Notes under the pieces: model-generated | Database searches by the model: none | Told to the model about the DNA's origin: nothing | Seen by the model: the letters and a program-made list of their open reading frames with translations, nothing else | NCBI GenBank assembly: GCA_013397435.1 | Contig: VZRG01000346.1 | Span: forward strand, 372,001 to 436,000 | DNA: 64,000 nt | Origin: Erythrocercus mccallii | Taxonomy: Eukaryota; Chordata; Aves; Passeriformes; Dicruridae | Direction of reading: 5' to 3' | Shown: one piece after another, positions 1 to 10,735 of the stretch | How positions within the stretch are numbered: position 1 is the first letter of the stretch | Layout of the letters: each line of letters begins with the position of its first letter | Made by a program: the position numbers and the translations under genes

Positions 1-779
1 GAAACCTCACATCCTTAGAATAAAAGAGAGAAAAACTGAGGTTGCTCCAACACTACTGTTCTTATGATTTCAAAATAAAGTTCATGGTTTTTTAAATTGA
101 CAGGAGTTTGAAAGGTCATACTTTCTGTAGAAAGCTATGACATATACATAGTTTTCTTGCTCTATGATCTGAGACAGCATCTTCAAGCCTGATCTCCAAG
201 AAAATCATGGTTCAGATGCCCTCCACAGCAGTGTCTCCTGAAACACTGAATCCTTTTTACTAAGAGCTATTTTAATTTTACTTTAATTGTCTCCACTGGA
301 ATTGGAAATCCATTATAAATGAGATGTGAATCTAGACATATGAAAGAGTGAAAAAGGAATGTCCATGGAGGAGCTTCCTCTGGACCCTCTGTGATATTGT
401 GCTTTAAAATAATATAATCAAATTTGCAAGCAAACAAAAGCTCACAGTAAAGTCCAGTGCACCTTGGACATCTGTTAAAAGCCATCCCGGAACTGAAGAA
501 ATATAGCTAAACAATATCTAGGTAAAAGTGAAATCTCCAAAATCTGACTTTTCATTGCATTGGAGAGAAGACAAGGTGGCTGAAGCTCATCTGGGAAGAC
601 AGAAAAGGTTTAGCTGTCATTATAGGTGCTGAAAGTTGAACATCTTACTTACATCAAATAGGACACAGTTTCCAAAATAAATATGCATGTAGGGTTTTAA
701 AACGCAAAAGATAAAAACAGCAAAAGAGATGTGAGGGTCTAAAAGCATTCCTACTTTGAGATGTGTAAACATTTTCTTC
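1..779. other. Unique AT-rich non-coding stretch
   Basis: I see no gene, recognised repeat or RNA here. The open frames at 267-485 (-) and 620-817 (-) are short, have no recognisable domain and fit chance in AT-rich DNA. Confidence 0.6.
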
Positions 780-935
780 TTTACTGAAGTTTCAAAATGG
801 CTCAGTCCCAGGGTCAAACAGACATAAAGTCTTTGATTTTTTCTTTGGTAAATAAGAGAGAAAAAAATTCAATCTGGGACTTGATCAAGGCCTCTAGTCT
901 TGTAGGCAAGTGCCTTAACTACTAAATTGTGGTAG
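780..935 (-). mobile_element. Decayed tRNA-headed SINE, MIR/CORE-like
   Basis: Read on the - strand, bases about 932 down to 870 look like a tRNA head. There is an A-box-like AGTAGTTAAGGCA, then CTTGCCTACAAGAC where the anticodon arm would lie, then a B-box-like TTGATCAAGTCC (877-888 on the + strand). Further along the same strand, at about 826-781, CTGTTTGACCCTGGGACTGA resembles the core of MIR-type SINEs (the part usually read TGTGACCTTGGGCAAGTCAC). The gap between head and core is longer than in standard MIR and holds an A/T-rich stretch, so it may be a different CORE-SINE or have an insertion. It is not a functional tRNA gene: the acceptor stem does not pair and the B box is imperfect. 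The family name is inference from remembered consensus features. Confidence 0.42.
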
Positions 936-2258
936 TTGGTAAGTGGATTCTGCTATCTCCTTTTTGACCAGAAATGTTCTTGGCCTTCAGACACTTCTTT
1001 TGTCTGTATGCTCTGGCATATGGTCAGTTTCAAGCAACATAACAAATTATTAACAAATGTAAGATTTTGAATTTTGTTGCAGAATAAGACAAGGCATTTA
1101 AGCAAGTTGCCTTATTTCACCTTTAGTGCCCTTCAAAATTCAAACCAAATCTGGTATTTTCCCCAGTTCAGCTAATAAAATATAATGTCTGGCGTCATGC
1201 AGGTCTGACTCTGCTGCATTCAATCACTATTGGGACAATATGATGAAAAGTAGATTTGTTATATCTGTTAAAGGCCAAAAATACTTAATGAAAAATTCCT
1301 AAACAGAATTTTAGCTGAAATCATTGCTGGAACAAAGGTAAAAAGAGAGCCTATGGGAAGATCTTGAGGTCATATATCAAGACTATGTGACAGTACAGTA
1401 TCTAAGAGAATATCTATGGAAGAAAAGAGAGGCTTAAGGCAGTTGTAAGATCGTTATAGTACAACAAAAGATGGATTAAAAAAATTAAAATAGAAGAAAG
1501 AAAAGACCTACACCATTGGAATGGAGGAAGAAGATGAAGGAAAAGCTGTAAACAACTGTTTCTATGTGATATGAGAGCCTGCTACTTTTCTGACAGAGTT
1601 TAATTTTATGCAAAGAGAGGAGATATATGACAGCCTCTGAAAAACTAAGTGCAGTATTCTCACCTTGAATCAAAGTCATGTGTAGCTTGATGTACCTAGT
1701 AGTGGAATTTGTGATTCCTGCAGTTCACATCTTCTTGTGTTGGTTGGTACTGGTGGGTCAAAACAATCAGCATACAAAGATGATTAACAAAGCTGTAGCA
1801 ATTAAGAGTTTTTCTCACTTCTAGCCATCAGGCTATGATAGTTCTCCCTCTGAAACTGAAATCTCCAAATCAGGCTTTAGTAGTTGAAGACAATATTTTG
1901 TAGCATGTGGATTCAAAAGTGTTTACAGGGAAGTATGTAGGAATAGTATTCCATACAAATAACGTCTGTGATTAAGATGGGAGGTGGATAGATCACAGCA
2001 AGATACAAAGGTTAATTTGGGGGTGAATGTTTCAGCTTATGCATATCAAAGCATTGATGTATGAGTCACTAGCACAGAATGAATAATTTTTTTGCATCAG
2101 AGTAATACAATGTTCTTGCTCACTGCTTTTCAGATCTATGAATAATGCCAAATGAAATGATTCTTCTTTATATCAGTCATTTTCTGTGTTTGCTGCATAA
2201 CAAAGAATCAGTATTCTTACAGAATATATAGATGGATGTCCTCAATATGCCAAATATG
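936..2258. other. Unique non-coding stretch
   Basis: No gene or known repeat is recognised. The 64-residue frame at 1485-1679 (-) has no domain and is low in complexity at its C-terminus. The bases around 2040-2070 (TTATGCATATCAAAG) contain an octamer/Sox-like string, but one such match in 64 kb is expected by chance. Confidence 0.55.
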
Positions 2259-2316
2259 AGAGTGAGGGAGAGGGAGAGGAAGAAGAAAAGAAAGAAAGAA
2301 ATGAAAGAAGGAAAAA
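2259..2316 (+). repeat. Purine-rich (GA/GAAA) low-complexity tract
   Basis: A nearly uninterrupted run of A and G reads GAGGGAGAGGGAGAGGAAG, followed by AAGAAAGAAAG-type units, broken by only two pyrimidines. It is typical of an imperfect microsatellite. The 74-residue - strand frame that crosses it (2217-2441), rich in F/L/P/S, is a by-product of this tract and not a gene. Confidence 0.8.
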
Positions 2317-4444
2317 CCACCTCCTCCCCCAAGACGCAGAAACAGTATTGTTAGACTACTTTCCGATAAAGCTGTGCATGGAATCAGCATAAAGCTTTTT
2401 ATTTCATACGCTTTTTTTGAAACTGGTGTCTGAGAGGTCACTGGCCAGGTGTTTAACTATTCTTGCTTAGAATAGAAGCCCATTATTCATTTTTATGTTA
2501 ATAGCAACTGGGAGATGAGGAGTGGTAAAAATATATTCAGTTCTTAAATTAACACCTTATGACAGCTTGAATTAAAACACAATGTGAGTGTATTACATTT
2601 CACTCTGAATCCACATGGTTGGCTACAGCAGGTATTGGACCAGCAGGAATCACTACTTGTCATATTTGTGGTAACTCTCAAATTAGCTCTGACATGGAAC
2701 AGCGTTTTGATCTTGACCATGTTCTACTAATTATTTAATCTTTGACAACATAGAAACATGTTTCAGCACATAACCTACGAAAGAGCACAGTGCAGGTTTT
2801 CTTGCAAAGCCTGTAAAAGCCAAGAAAGCAACCTCACACTTCTCTTAAATCCCTCTTTTCACCCTCTCTTTGTTAAAGCTGGATATGAGCCATAACTTCA
2901 AGTGAAAATGGACACAAAACTTTCCTCTAAGGGTAGAATTTATTGCATCCAATTTCAGATATCTATGAGCAAGGTGTTTAACCCTGATTTGTTCTTCTTT
3001 ATTCTGTTTATAGTCAATGGGAAGAAACTAACAATTTTAGATAATTTTAGACATTTACCTTAGGATGAAGCAAATGGTGTTGTAGAGTTACTTTTTTTGG
3101 TCCACTGGCTTGGGAGACCAGCTTGGACGTAAGAACATCTGGTAAGAGAAATCTCACCTAAGGTATCTAAGAAAGACCAGATGTATCACACCTCAGAAAA
3201 GCCTAATTCTTTCCATGGACTAAGAGCATGCTTGGGGTTAAATGAGATGAATTCCAGCCTTGTTGTCTTCTATAAATTTGGCAGAATCTGTGTCTGTGTC
3301 TGGCCAGAGAACAATGGTTACATTTTACTTACAAGTAAAGTAGAAACACTCTTTGAAATTCTGGAATTTGTGAGAATCTTACCCAGAACAGTAGGCTTCT
3401 GCCTAAAGCATCTGCTGAAGAGCCTTTGGGGGAAAGCCAAGCTCTTGTCTGGTTTGATCCACAGTGAAAATCAAGTCTACTTAATGTAGGTGAGTGCCCT
3501 AACAAATGGGTTTGTGTCTGCTTTTGGGTCTGTTTCACTTAATATCATTGGATCAAGAAGAGAGGACCTGCATCAAAGCAGAGTAGTATCTTCTGCACAG
3601 GCCTCTTGTGGAAAAATACTTGTTCACTGCAGTATCAGGTCATCTCTCTGTTGTTTCATTTAGTACAGAAAATCTCTTTACAGAATTTTGTTAAAACAGA
3701 CACAGTGTCGCAAAATTATTGGGTCTTGAGAATTGGCATTTTCTAATGAAAAAGCTTGATGCTGGAAGGTCCTGGACAACAGTCATAATAAACTTCTCTT
3801 ACTCTCCCTTTTTTTTTTAGTTTTCACTAAAATTTTGTGATCAAGCCTAATGTAAGTGAACAGAATGCATTTGTTTGTTTATTGTTTATGCCAACATAAT
3901 TTTCCACAAGAAGCATTCTGGTCTGACTGCTTTATAGTCTGCAGTAAAAAGATTTCAATTCTTGTGTTATACTTTGGCAATCAACACAAACTATTCAGTA
4001 GCAGTGGATGGTTTCAAACACACTTTCCTCCCATTGGATGAATGTCTACCCAAAGAGGCAAAAGTGGTCGTCAGGTTCTCCTGTCTTGTCTAGTAGCTCA
4101 TGCATGTTCCAGGGAGTTCTACAGCTTCCAGGGTGTGAGTCTCTAAATTTTGGCCACTTTGGGAAGAGTTCTCATTTTTCTGCCCTCTCTGTGTTCACTA
4201 AGACACATTCCTCTCAGACCCTGCAGACCAAATGCATCCTATAGGCAACACAGGTCCTCCTGACTCCTGCCTCAACTTTTCCTATGGGTTTGTGCTTCAG
4301 ATAGGTGGGACTTTCCTGGACAAAAGTCTTATTGAACTTCCTGGAAAATTACCAGCTGGTTCTTTGCTTACTTTTTATAGAAGGTTTTCCCCATCAGCCA
4401 TGGAAACCAGTACTGGGAAGGCAAGTTTCTCTCTTACAAGCAGT
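2317..4444. other. Unique non-coding stretch
   Basis: No gene or known repeat is recognised. The frames at 3181-3489 (+) and 3329-3538 (-) overlap each other on opposite strands and neither shows a domain, signal peptide or convincing splice context. A T9 run at 3811 lies before the 61-residue frame at 3856. Confidence 0.55.
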
Positions 4445-5130
4445 GACAAGAATAAGGAAGAAACACACTTAAGACTGGAGAAGTGGGCTTAGACAAAACT
4501 CATGAAGTTCAATAAGGGCAGGTGTAAATTCTTCCAGTGTGGTATAGAACAGTTCCATGCAACAGGAGAGGCTGGGGAGAAGGCAACTCTGAAAAGAGAA
4601 CAAAGAGTCCTGGTAGATGACTTGAACAGTGAGAGCAGAATCTCCAAACGGAGGCAATAGAATATTTTTTGTTCCATACTTCTGAGACTACATCTGAAGG
4701 CCTATTCTGAACTCCCCAAGACAAGACTAAGCCCAAGGTACTGGAATGAGCCTGGTCTTTCACCTGGACTCACTGAGACTGATTAACTGCTAAGTCCTTG
4801 TTGTACGAGGACTATCTGAGAAACCTCGATTTGCTCAGTCTGAAAGACAGAATGCAAAGCCAGATCTTAATGCTGTTTTCTCTTGGGAATCAACAAAAAC
4901 ATGAGAAGGGATACATACACAAAGTGCAAAACAAGAAAACCTTTATTGGCTATCAGGAAATACATTTCACCATGTTGATTGTCTAACACTGGTGCAAATT
5001 GCCTGGAGATGTTGTGAAAACTCCATCCCTGGAGATAATCAAAATTTGACAGAAAAAGCCATGAGCAACCTCAAGTAACAGTATAAATCATCAAATGACA
5101 CTCTAAGGTCTCTCAAATCCATTTTATGAA
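4445..5130 (+). mobile_element. Old CR1 LINE fragment, 3' part
   Basis: The sequence follows the 3' half of a CR1 element, from late ORF2 to the 3' UTR. Around 4470-4540 the decayed translation reads LRLEKWA, a stop, then KLMKFNKGRCKF, matching the CR1 ORF2 block usually read as RLEKWA..NLMKFNK.KC. Further on come GTCCTGGTAGATGACTTGAAC (4607 on) and the TTGCTCAGTCTGAAAGACAG block at about 4831 (CR1 LFSLEKRR region). CATCCCTGGAGATAATCAAA at about 5023 lies before the GAGCAACCTC block. The end near 5130 has only a remnant of the terminal octamers. Stops and small indels are frequent, so the copy is dead. The 86-residue frame at 4232-4492 overlaps its start, and the frame at 4798-4986 lies wholly inside it; neither is a gene. 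CR1 reverse transcriptase drives target-primed retrotransposition; nothing here could encode it. Confidence 0.85.
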
Positions 5131-8100
5131 GAAGGTCTTTAATGGAGATCTTAGGAACCTAATTTTTGGAATTATTAGACTAATATCTACTTATTAAAAT
5201 GATATTTATATCAAGTTGGAAGAGCCATGGGAAAGGCAGATAAGGAATTAATGTAAATTTCTTAAAAGTACCTATTTGTCATTCTCATATTCAGAAATAG
5301 TCTCTTACAGAAAAGAACCTGCTTTTTGGGATCCTCCAGTGTATTAATCCAAAATTTTTCAGTATATACTATTTACTATTATCACCTAAACATTGCAATT
5401 TCCCATTAACTAAAAGAGTTGTATGATATAAACTCATCTTTTATAGATAAAAGAGAAGGAAAAAGTCTCCAATTTTGGAAACAAAATGAGTTTTATTTGC
5501 TGTGAGCGCTTCTGGTAATGCAAGGTGATGTGACCATGAGAAAATAGAAGGAGACTGTGGAAGATGAGGTTCAACCAATTTTTCTCAAAATTCTGGTTCT
5601 GAAGATTCTGCAGAACAAGATGCAACCCTGAGAGATGAGGAAGTGCCACTGTGTAGAAATCAAATTAAATTTGACTTAGAAAGCTTAAGGCAATAGACAG
5701 CAATGCATGCTAAAGGCTCAGTGTACCGCACTTATCTTTTGTTATTAATTTTCTGTTTCCTTTGAGACACCCACATGAAAGTTACACAGCTGGTTCCTCT
5801 TGATGTTATTTACTGCAGTTGCACATTGAATAATTTGCTGTTTCCTGTGACATCTTTCACACATCTCAAACATCAGCTTCTGTGCTATTTCAGAAAAATA
5901 TCTGCTTTTACATGAGTACTGAAGAATTTACCTTTTCAAAGAGAGCATTTATGGGGAAGTTCATGTTTGGTTATTCTAGCAAACCATTTTCCTCTTTCCC
6001 ACATTCTAACCAGGAAATCAAAAAGAGTATCTGACAAAAGAGTCACTGAATGACTTGAAAACTGTGGCAAAATATGCTGGCATTTCACTGCCATGTTGTC
6101 AAGAGTAACTTAAATCTTAGAATCAATACAAATTGCACATTTATTTGATACTTGATTATTTACCCCCTACTCCATTTATCCTGTGTATCCAATGGAAACT
6201 CTTTCACCAGGACAGACTTGTGAAAGGAAAAGAGAACATGATGATTAAAAAAGAGAAAATCTTTGACTGCATTAGGAATCCTTCCAAATAGCCACATCAT
6301 GTCTGTGAGGATATGCATTAAATTACTCTATAGAAAGCAAATGGAAACAGAGGCCTCTCTGCATCCTTCTGCATGTGCTCAGCATGCTGACAAAGTCCTT
6401 ATGTGAAAACCAGCAAGGATCTATAAAAGAATCAAGAACTTTGAATCTGAGGGACTGAGAAAAAAATGGCTTTGTGAAGCTTTCTTATTCCTTCTGAATC
6501 AATTTAGAGCCTATGAAAGGTGCTGAACTGACAGACCAAATTCCTTTCTTAACACACAAAACAGGTGCAGCAAATGGTGATTTTTGAGCTTTCCCCACTG
6601 TACCAGTGCATTTCAGCTATGGTTGAGGGGGACCGCTTTTGGGCAGAGAGGAGACTTCATCTTCCAAGCCTGTGCATTTTTTCCCCCCTGTGTTGACTGC
6701 CAACAAAGACACCAATTAGTGCATAGCCCCAGCATTTGAAGCAAATGAAAGCAGAGACAACAGAATAAAGGGAGAGATGTGTTTGCTCCTGGAATTCTGT
6801 TTTGACATTTATTTTGGATTTTAGAAAGGCCTACAATCGTTTGCATTATTTTAAGAAAAAAACCCACCCAGTCTCATTACCATTGGATATGATGATGGGG
6901 GAAATGGGCTGGAAAAATCCTGGATCTTTGCTGTGCCTTATTCTGGAATTACAAAGACTAGGGCAAATTCTTTACTGCTGTGCCATTCAGCTATTATGTT
7001 TAACAATCTAATTAGAAAGGCTATGTTGCTTTTCCCCATTATAAAAGCAAAGACAGTGCACACAAGCAAAACCAATTAGACAGCTGTAGTTTACAGACCT
7101 GGCTTGCCTCAAGGCTGGTTTCTAATGAACCCCCAGTAGATGGTTCCTATCCAGAAACAGGACAGAAGGAACACAGTGACAGTGTGCTATCCTTCCTGTT
7201 AGCAGGCGCTAATGTCTGCTCTGGTCCACAGAGCTGACACTTGACCATTTCTTTCTGCAGCCATGGTGGCCACCAGCAGTGTGACACCAACCTGGCTGAT
7301 AATGCATGTCCCTTACACAGCTCAAAGTCATGCTAACAGGTGGCAATAAATGTAAAATATTCCTCTCAGTTTTATGATTGCTGCTTTCTGCTCACCAGGG
7401 ACTTGTTTTAACTGAAAGCAGACACAAAGCTGTACAATAACCTGCATACTTGCCATGCTTTTATTTTTCAGCATGTATGGCTCAAATTAAGGCAGAATGT
7501 ATTGAGTAGATTGCTCACTCCAAGTTAGTCATCTGTTTAGTGTTTCCACAAGGCAGTTGTGGTTGTTCACAAGTCTATTAATTAAAAAGAAAATGATTAA
7601 GGAAACTACTCAGTGGGTTGATGAACCATTCAACCACTTCAAAACTAAGTAAAACATTAAAACAACCCCCTCCTCCCACATTCCTTTTCTTGAATAGCCT
7701 GATAGCAGGTATTTGTTTGAACTGAACTTTATATGGCTTGTGAAAACACAAGCTCTTGTCATCACTGAATTTAAATGGGTTTTATGTACAAGAAACTGAG
7801 TAGCACTGTCTGAGCTAGAATAGATGGGACTGTGTCAGCATTCCCATTAAAAATACCCCTATATTCACTGGGTTATGAGTCAGTTATAAATAATCACTGC
7901 GTGATAAAATTTTGCATTTTTGACAGTAATACTTGGGTTGGAAAAAGCAAGCATGGGGCCTGCAGAGAAGTCTGTATAAATTAATTTCTATTCAAAATTA
8001 CAAGTACATTCACCGCTAAATATTAATTTATTTTTTCAGTTGTAGAGCTGCAATGCTATTACTACTGCTATTATTTGTCACCTCAAGTATAATTTTCTCA

Positions 8101-9989
8101 CTCATATTATTTTGAATTTCTCTGGGAGAAATAAGTGCAGAAACCTTTCTCATCCACTATTTTCACCCAGTGTTTGTCTCCTCTGCCCTTGTTTCGGTAG
8201 AGTGTATAAGGGTTGAGGGGGTTTAAACAAGATGAGAAAAAAGAGAAAAATAGGCATATACAGGAGTAAAGAATACAAATCTGAATTCCTGTGGTATCCA
8301 TATAATTTTAAATAAGACATTGAAATTTAAAACTAAGCAAAGGGGAGTTTGAAATATGTTTTAGTCACAACACTACTGTCAAAACTTGACTTTTTTGATC
8401 CATTTTTTTTAAAGTCCATATTTTACAAGGAAATAGAAAAATTATCTGACAAGCAGTTATTGTCAGAATGCTTTCAAAATGAAATAATGAAAAACTTGAA
8501 TATAAAAACCTGAGCTGGGGAAAGAATAGCAAAAATAGCAACAAAAAGGGTAAAAACCTTTGTCTGTAGTGCTCTCAATTTGTATCTTCAGTTGCTTCTT
8601 TTTAAAGAAATTACTTTCAAGGATGGTCAAATGGAGTAAAATATCTAGTTATAAACTTCAATAAATTCTGCCCATACTGGCAGAGATAGCTTAAAGTAAC
8701 CCTGTGCATGAAGGCAAATACAAAAGAAAGGGTTACCTAGGCTACTGTGTATTTACAAGTACTTGCCAATAATATCTCCAAATGTAGCTCAAAACCCAAC
8801 CAAACAAAATAGATAATGAATGCTTGTAAGGATTAGGAAAAGTGCCAAAGATAGCAGATCAAGGAATTATTCTTCATGGGAAAAAATGTAGGATCAAATT
8901 TCTAGAACTAAAGCTAGTATGAATTCTTTACACTGAGGCAATTTAATTCTCCAAAGAAAGAAAGAGCTTTTCTGGCTGTGTGAAATGGAAAGTCAGCTTT
9001 TAAAGACCTCTTATGTTTGCAATGGTCAGCTATTGTTTGGAGTAAAACTAGGTCAATTATTGTTGATTCAAAAAGAGGTAAAAATTATGTCTGGATTAAT
9101 TCCAAAATTTTTCCCTCCCCATTTTGTTCTATGCAAATAATACAAAAGATGTATTTTCCCACTGACTGGCAGTCCACTGCCGTATGTCTTCTCAAACCAT
9201 GATAGTGGCATCTCCTTGTTGCCAGCCCTAGATTAAAGGAATTCACTGCAGCTGATTTTTAAATTTAACATACATATATTGGACAGGATATCTCTCTGGA
9301 GAAAGAAGTCTATGAGTTGTTATCTCACAGTTGGTCCATATGTGTGCTCAGGCTCCAAGACCCCCCATGCCAGGATGTGGATCAGAATTTGTGTTGAGAC
9401 CCAGCAAAACTAAGCCAAAGTGAGAAGAAACAGGGAAAAGTGGCATCTTTTTAATGAACTGCTTCAAAACATCCTGTTTAGATTGTCCTGTGTATTGATT
9501 TATTTTTTTAATGGGTTTTGCTATTTTAGCATCCTGAACATGTTGATATATCATCTGGATTATCTTGCCGTGAAGTAAAACTTCTTTATCTGTCTCTTAA
9601 GACTGTTTTACATCTTTATACAGAATAACAAATTTGGAAGTGCTGGGCAAACCTCACACTAAAATCAGAAAAGCAATCGATCTCTGCAAGCATGCAATCG
9701 TGTGTTTATACACTTCTCACATGTGACTAAGGATCAAATTGTGACCCTATCCTGTGCTTATGCAGAAAGGTTGAGCACATATCCGCACCCACTTCTAGGT
9801 AGACCGTCCTTGCAGAGGAGTGCAAGTGTAGAGGAATCCTTGACTAAGTCAGACTGGAGAACCATTTTGTCTGTTACTCAATCTGATACAAGCAGAAATA
9901 CATGCTATAAAGAATGACAGAAGAACCCTGCAGGAGGCAGAGGCAGAATAATCTGCCTCCACTGAGATCTCCTATTCACTAATTTTGAG
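5131..9989. other. Long unique non-coding stretch
   Basis: No gene is recognised. The parts at about 7020-7420 and 7830-7930 are free of repeats, moderately complex and rich in homeodomain-type AATTA/TAATTA strings. This is how conserved vertebrate enhancers often look, but conservation cannot be judged from one sequence. The frame at 6802-7011 begins with LDFRKAYNRLH, faintly like a reverse-transcriptase motif, but nothing around it confirms this. Small frames at 8107-8301 (-), 9017-9202 (+), 9348-9554 (-) and 9702-9917 (+) show no domain. Confidence 0.5.
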
Positions 9990-10735
9990 AGACTAGTTTA
10001 AGCCCTGAAGCACTAGGTTTAATATCTCTTCCAAAAGTTTTATTTTCTTTAATTATGATAACTCTGGATATCCATGATATTGATATAATATCCAATCTCT
10101 TGATGAATCTGGTGAAGCTTTTGGTCTCAACAACTTCCTCTGGCAATGAGTTCCACAATTTAATTACACGTAATATAAAAAGGTATTTCCTTTTATCAGT
10201 TTTGACTTGCCCACCTTTTAATTTCAGTGAATGCCTTCTTGTTTTTCCTTCCAGAGCCAGAGTGGAAGTCCCTGATCTGCTTTCCCTATGCTGTTTTATA
10301 TGATAACATTAATCTGTAAAATGTTTTCATTTTGTCTGTCATTCCTACTTGTATAAGGGGAAAAGCCTCTTTCCAATTTCTCTTCACAAGACCACATTTC
10401 CACTTCTGTTATTTTTCTGTGATCTCTCACCAAGTCTATCATATTGTTTTATGGAACACAGTGTCTAGTACTGCAAGAAGTATCTGAAGTGTGCTCTGTC
10501 TTTTATATATACAAAGGCATTATGATGCTTTCTGTGCTGTTTCCATTCTCTACTCCATGCTTCTGTAGTGCCTGAATGCTGTTAGATTGTTTTGGGGGGA
10601 TCATGAGCTCTTAGTGTGCTGTCTGCAATGGTGCCTACATTTCCCTTCTTAACTGAGCCATTCTATAGTCATTAATTGTAAGATTAATTTCCCTTTTGTC
10701 CTCTCATGTGTTTTACTTCACATGTATCAGCAGCT
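9990..10735 (-). mobile_element. Ancient CR1/L3-type LINE fragment
   Basis: On the + strand this reads as the reverse complement of an old CR1 3' region of the type common in turtles and crocodilians. The strongest block is at 10110-10190: AGCTTTTGGTCTCAACAACT, then CTCTGGCAATGAGTTCCACA, then AATTACACG, then AAAAGGTATTTCCTTTTATC. Further on are the block equivalent to 'accacattt.cacttctgttatt', TACAAAGGCATTATGATGCTTTCTGT at about 10513, AATGCTGTTAGATTGTTTTG at about 10576, and TTTTACTTCACATGTATCAGC at about 10710. The order of blocks follows the consensus, so it is one insertion. Divergence is much higher than in the CR1 copy at 36546, which implies an older lineage. The 82-residue + strand frame at 10055-10303 is an antisense shadow. 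Confidence 0.8.

Noticed and set aside
2217..2441. 74-residue - strand frame
   Set aside because: It is mostly the complement of a purine tract; low complexity only.
6802..7130. RT-like strings LDFRKAYNRLH and, 90 codons later, GLPQGWFL
   Set aside because: The spacing is longer than in CR1, L2 or RTE, nothing in between fits a reverse transcriptase, and stops separate the two. Two short matches can be chance.
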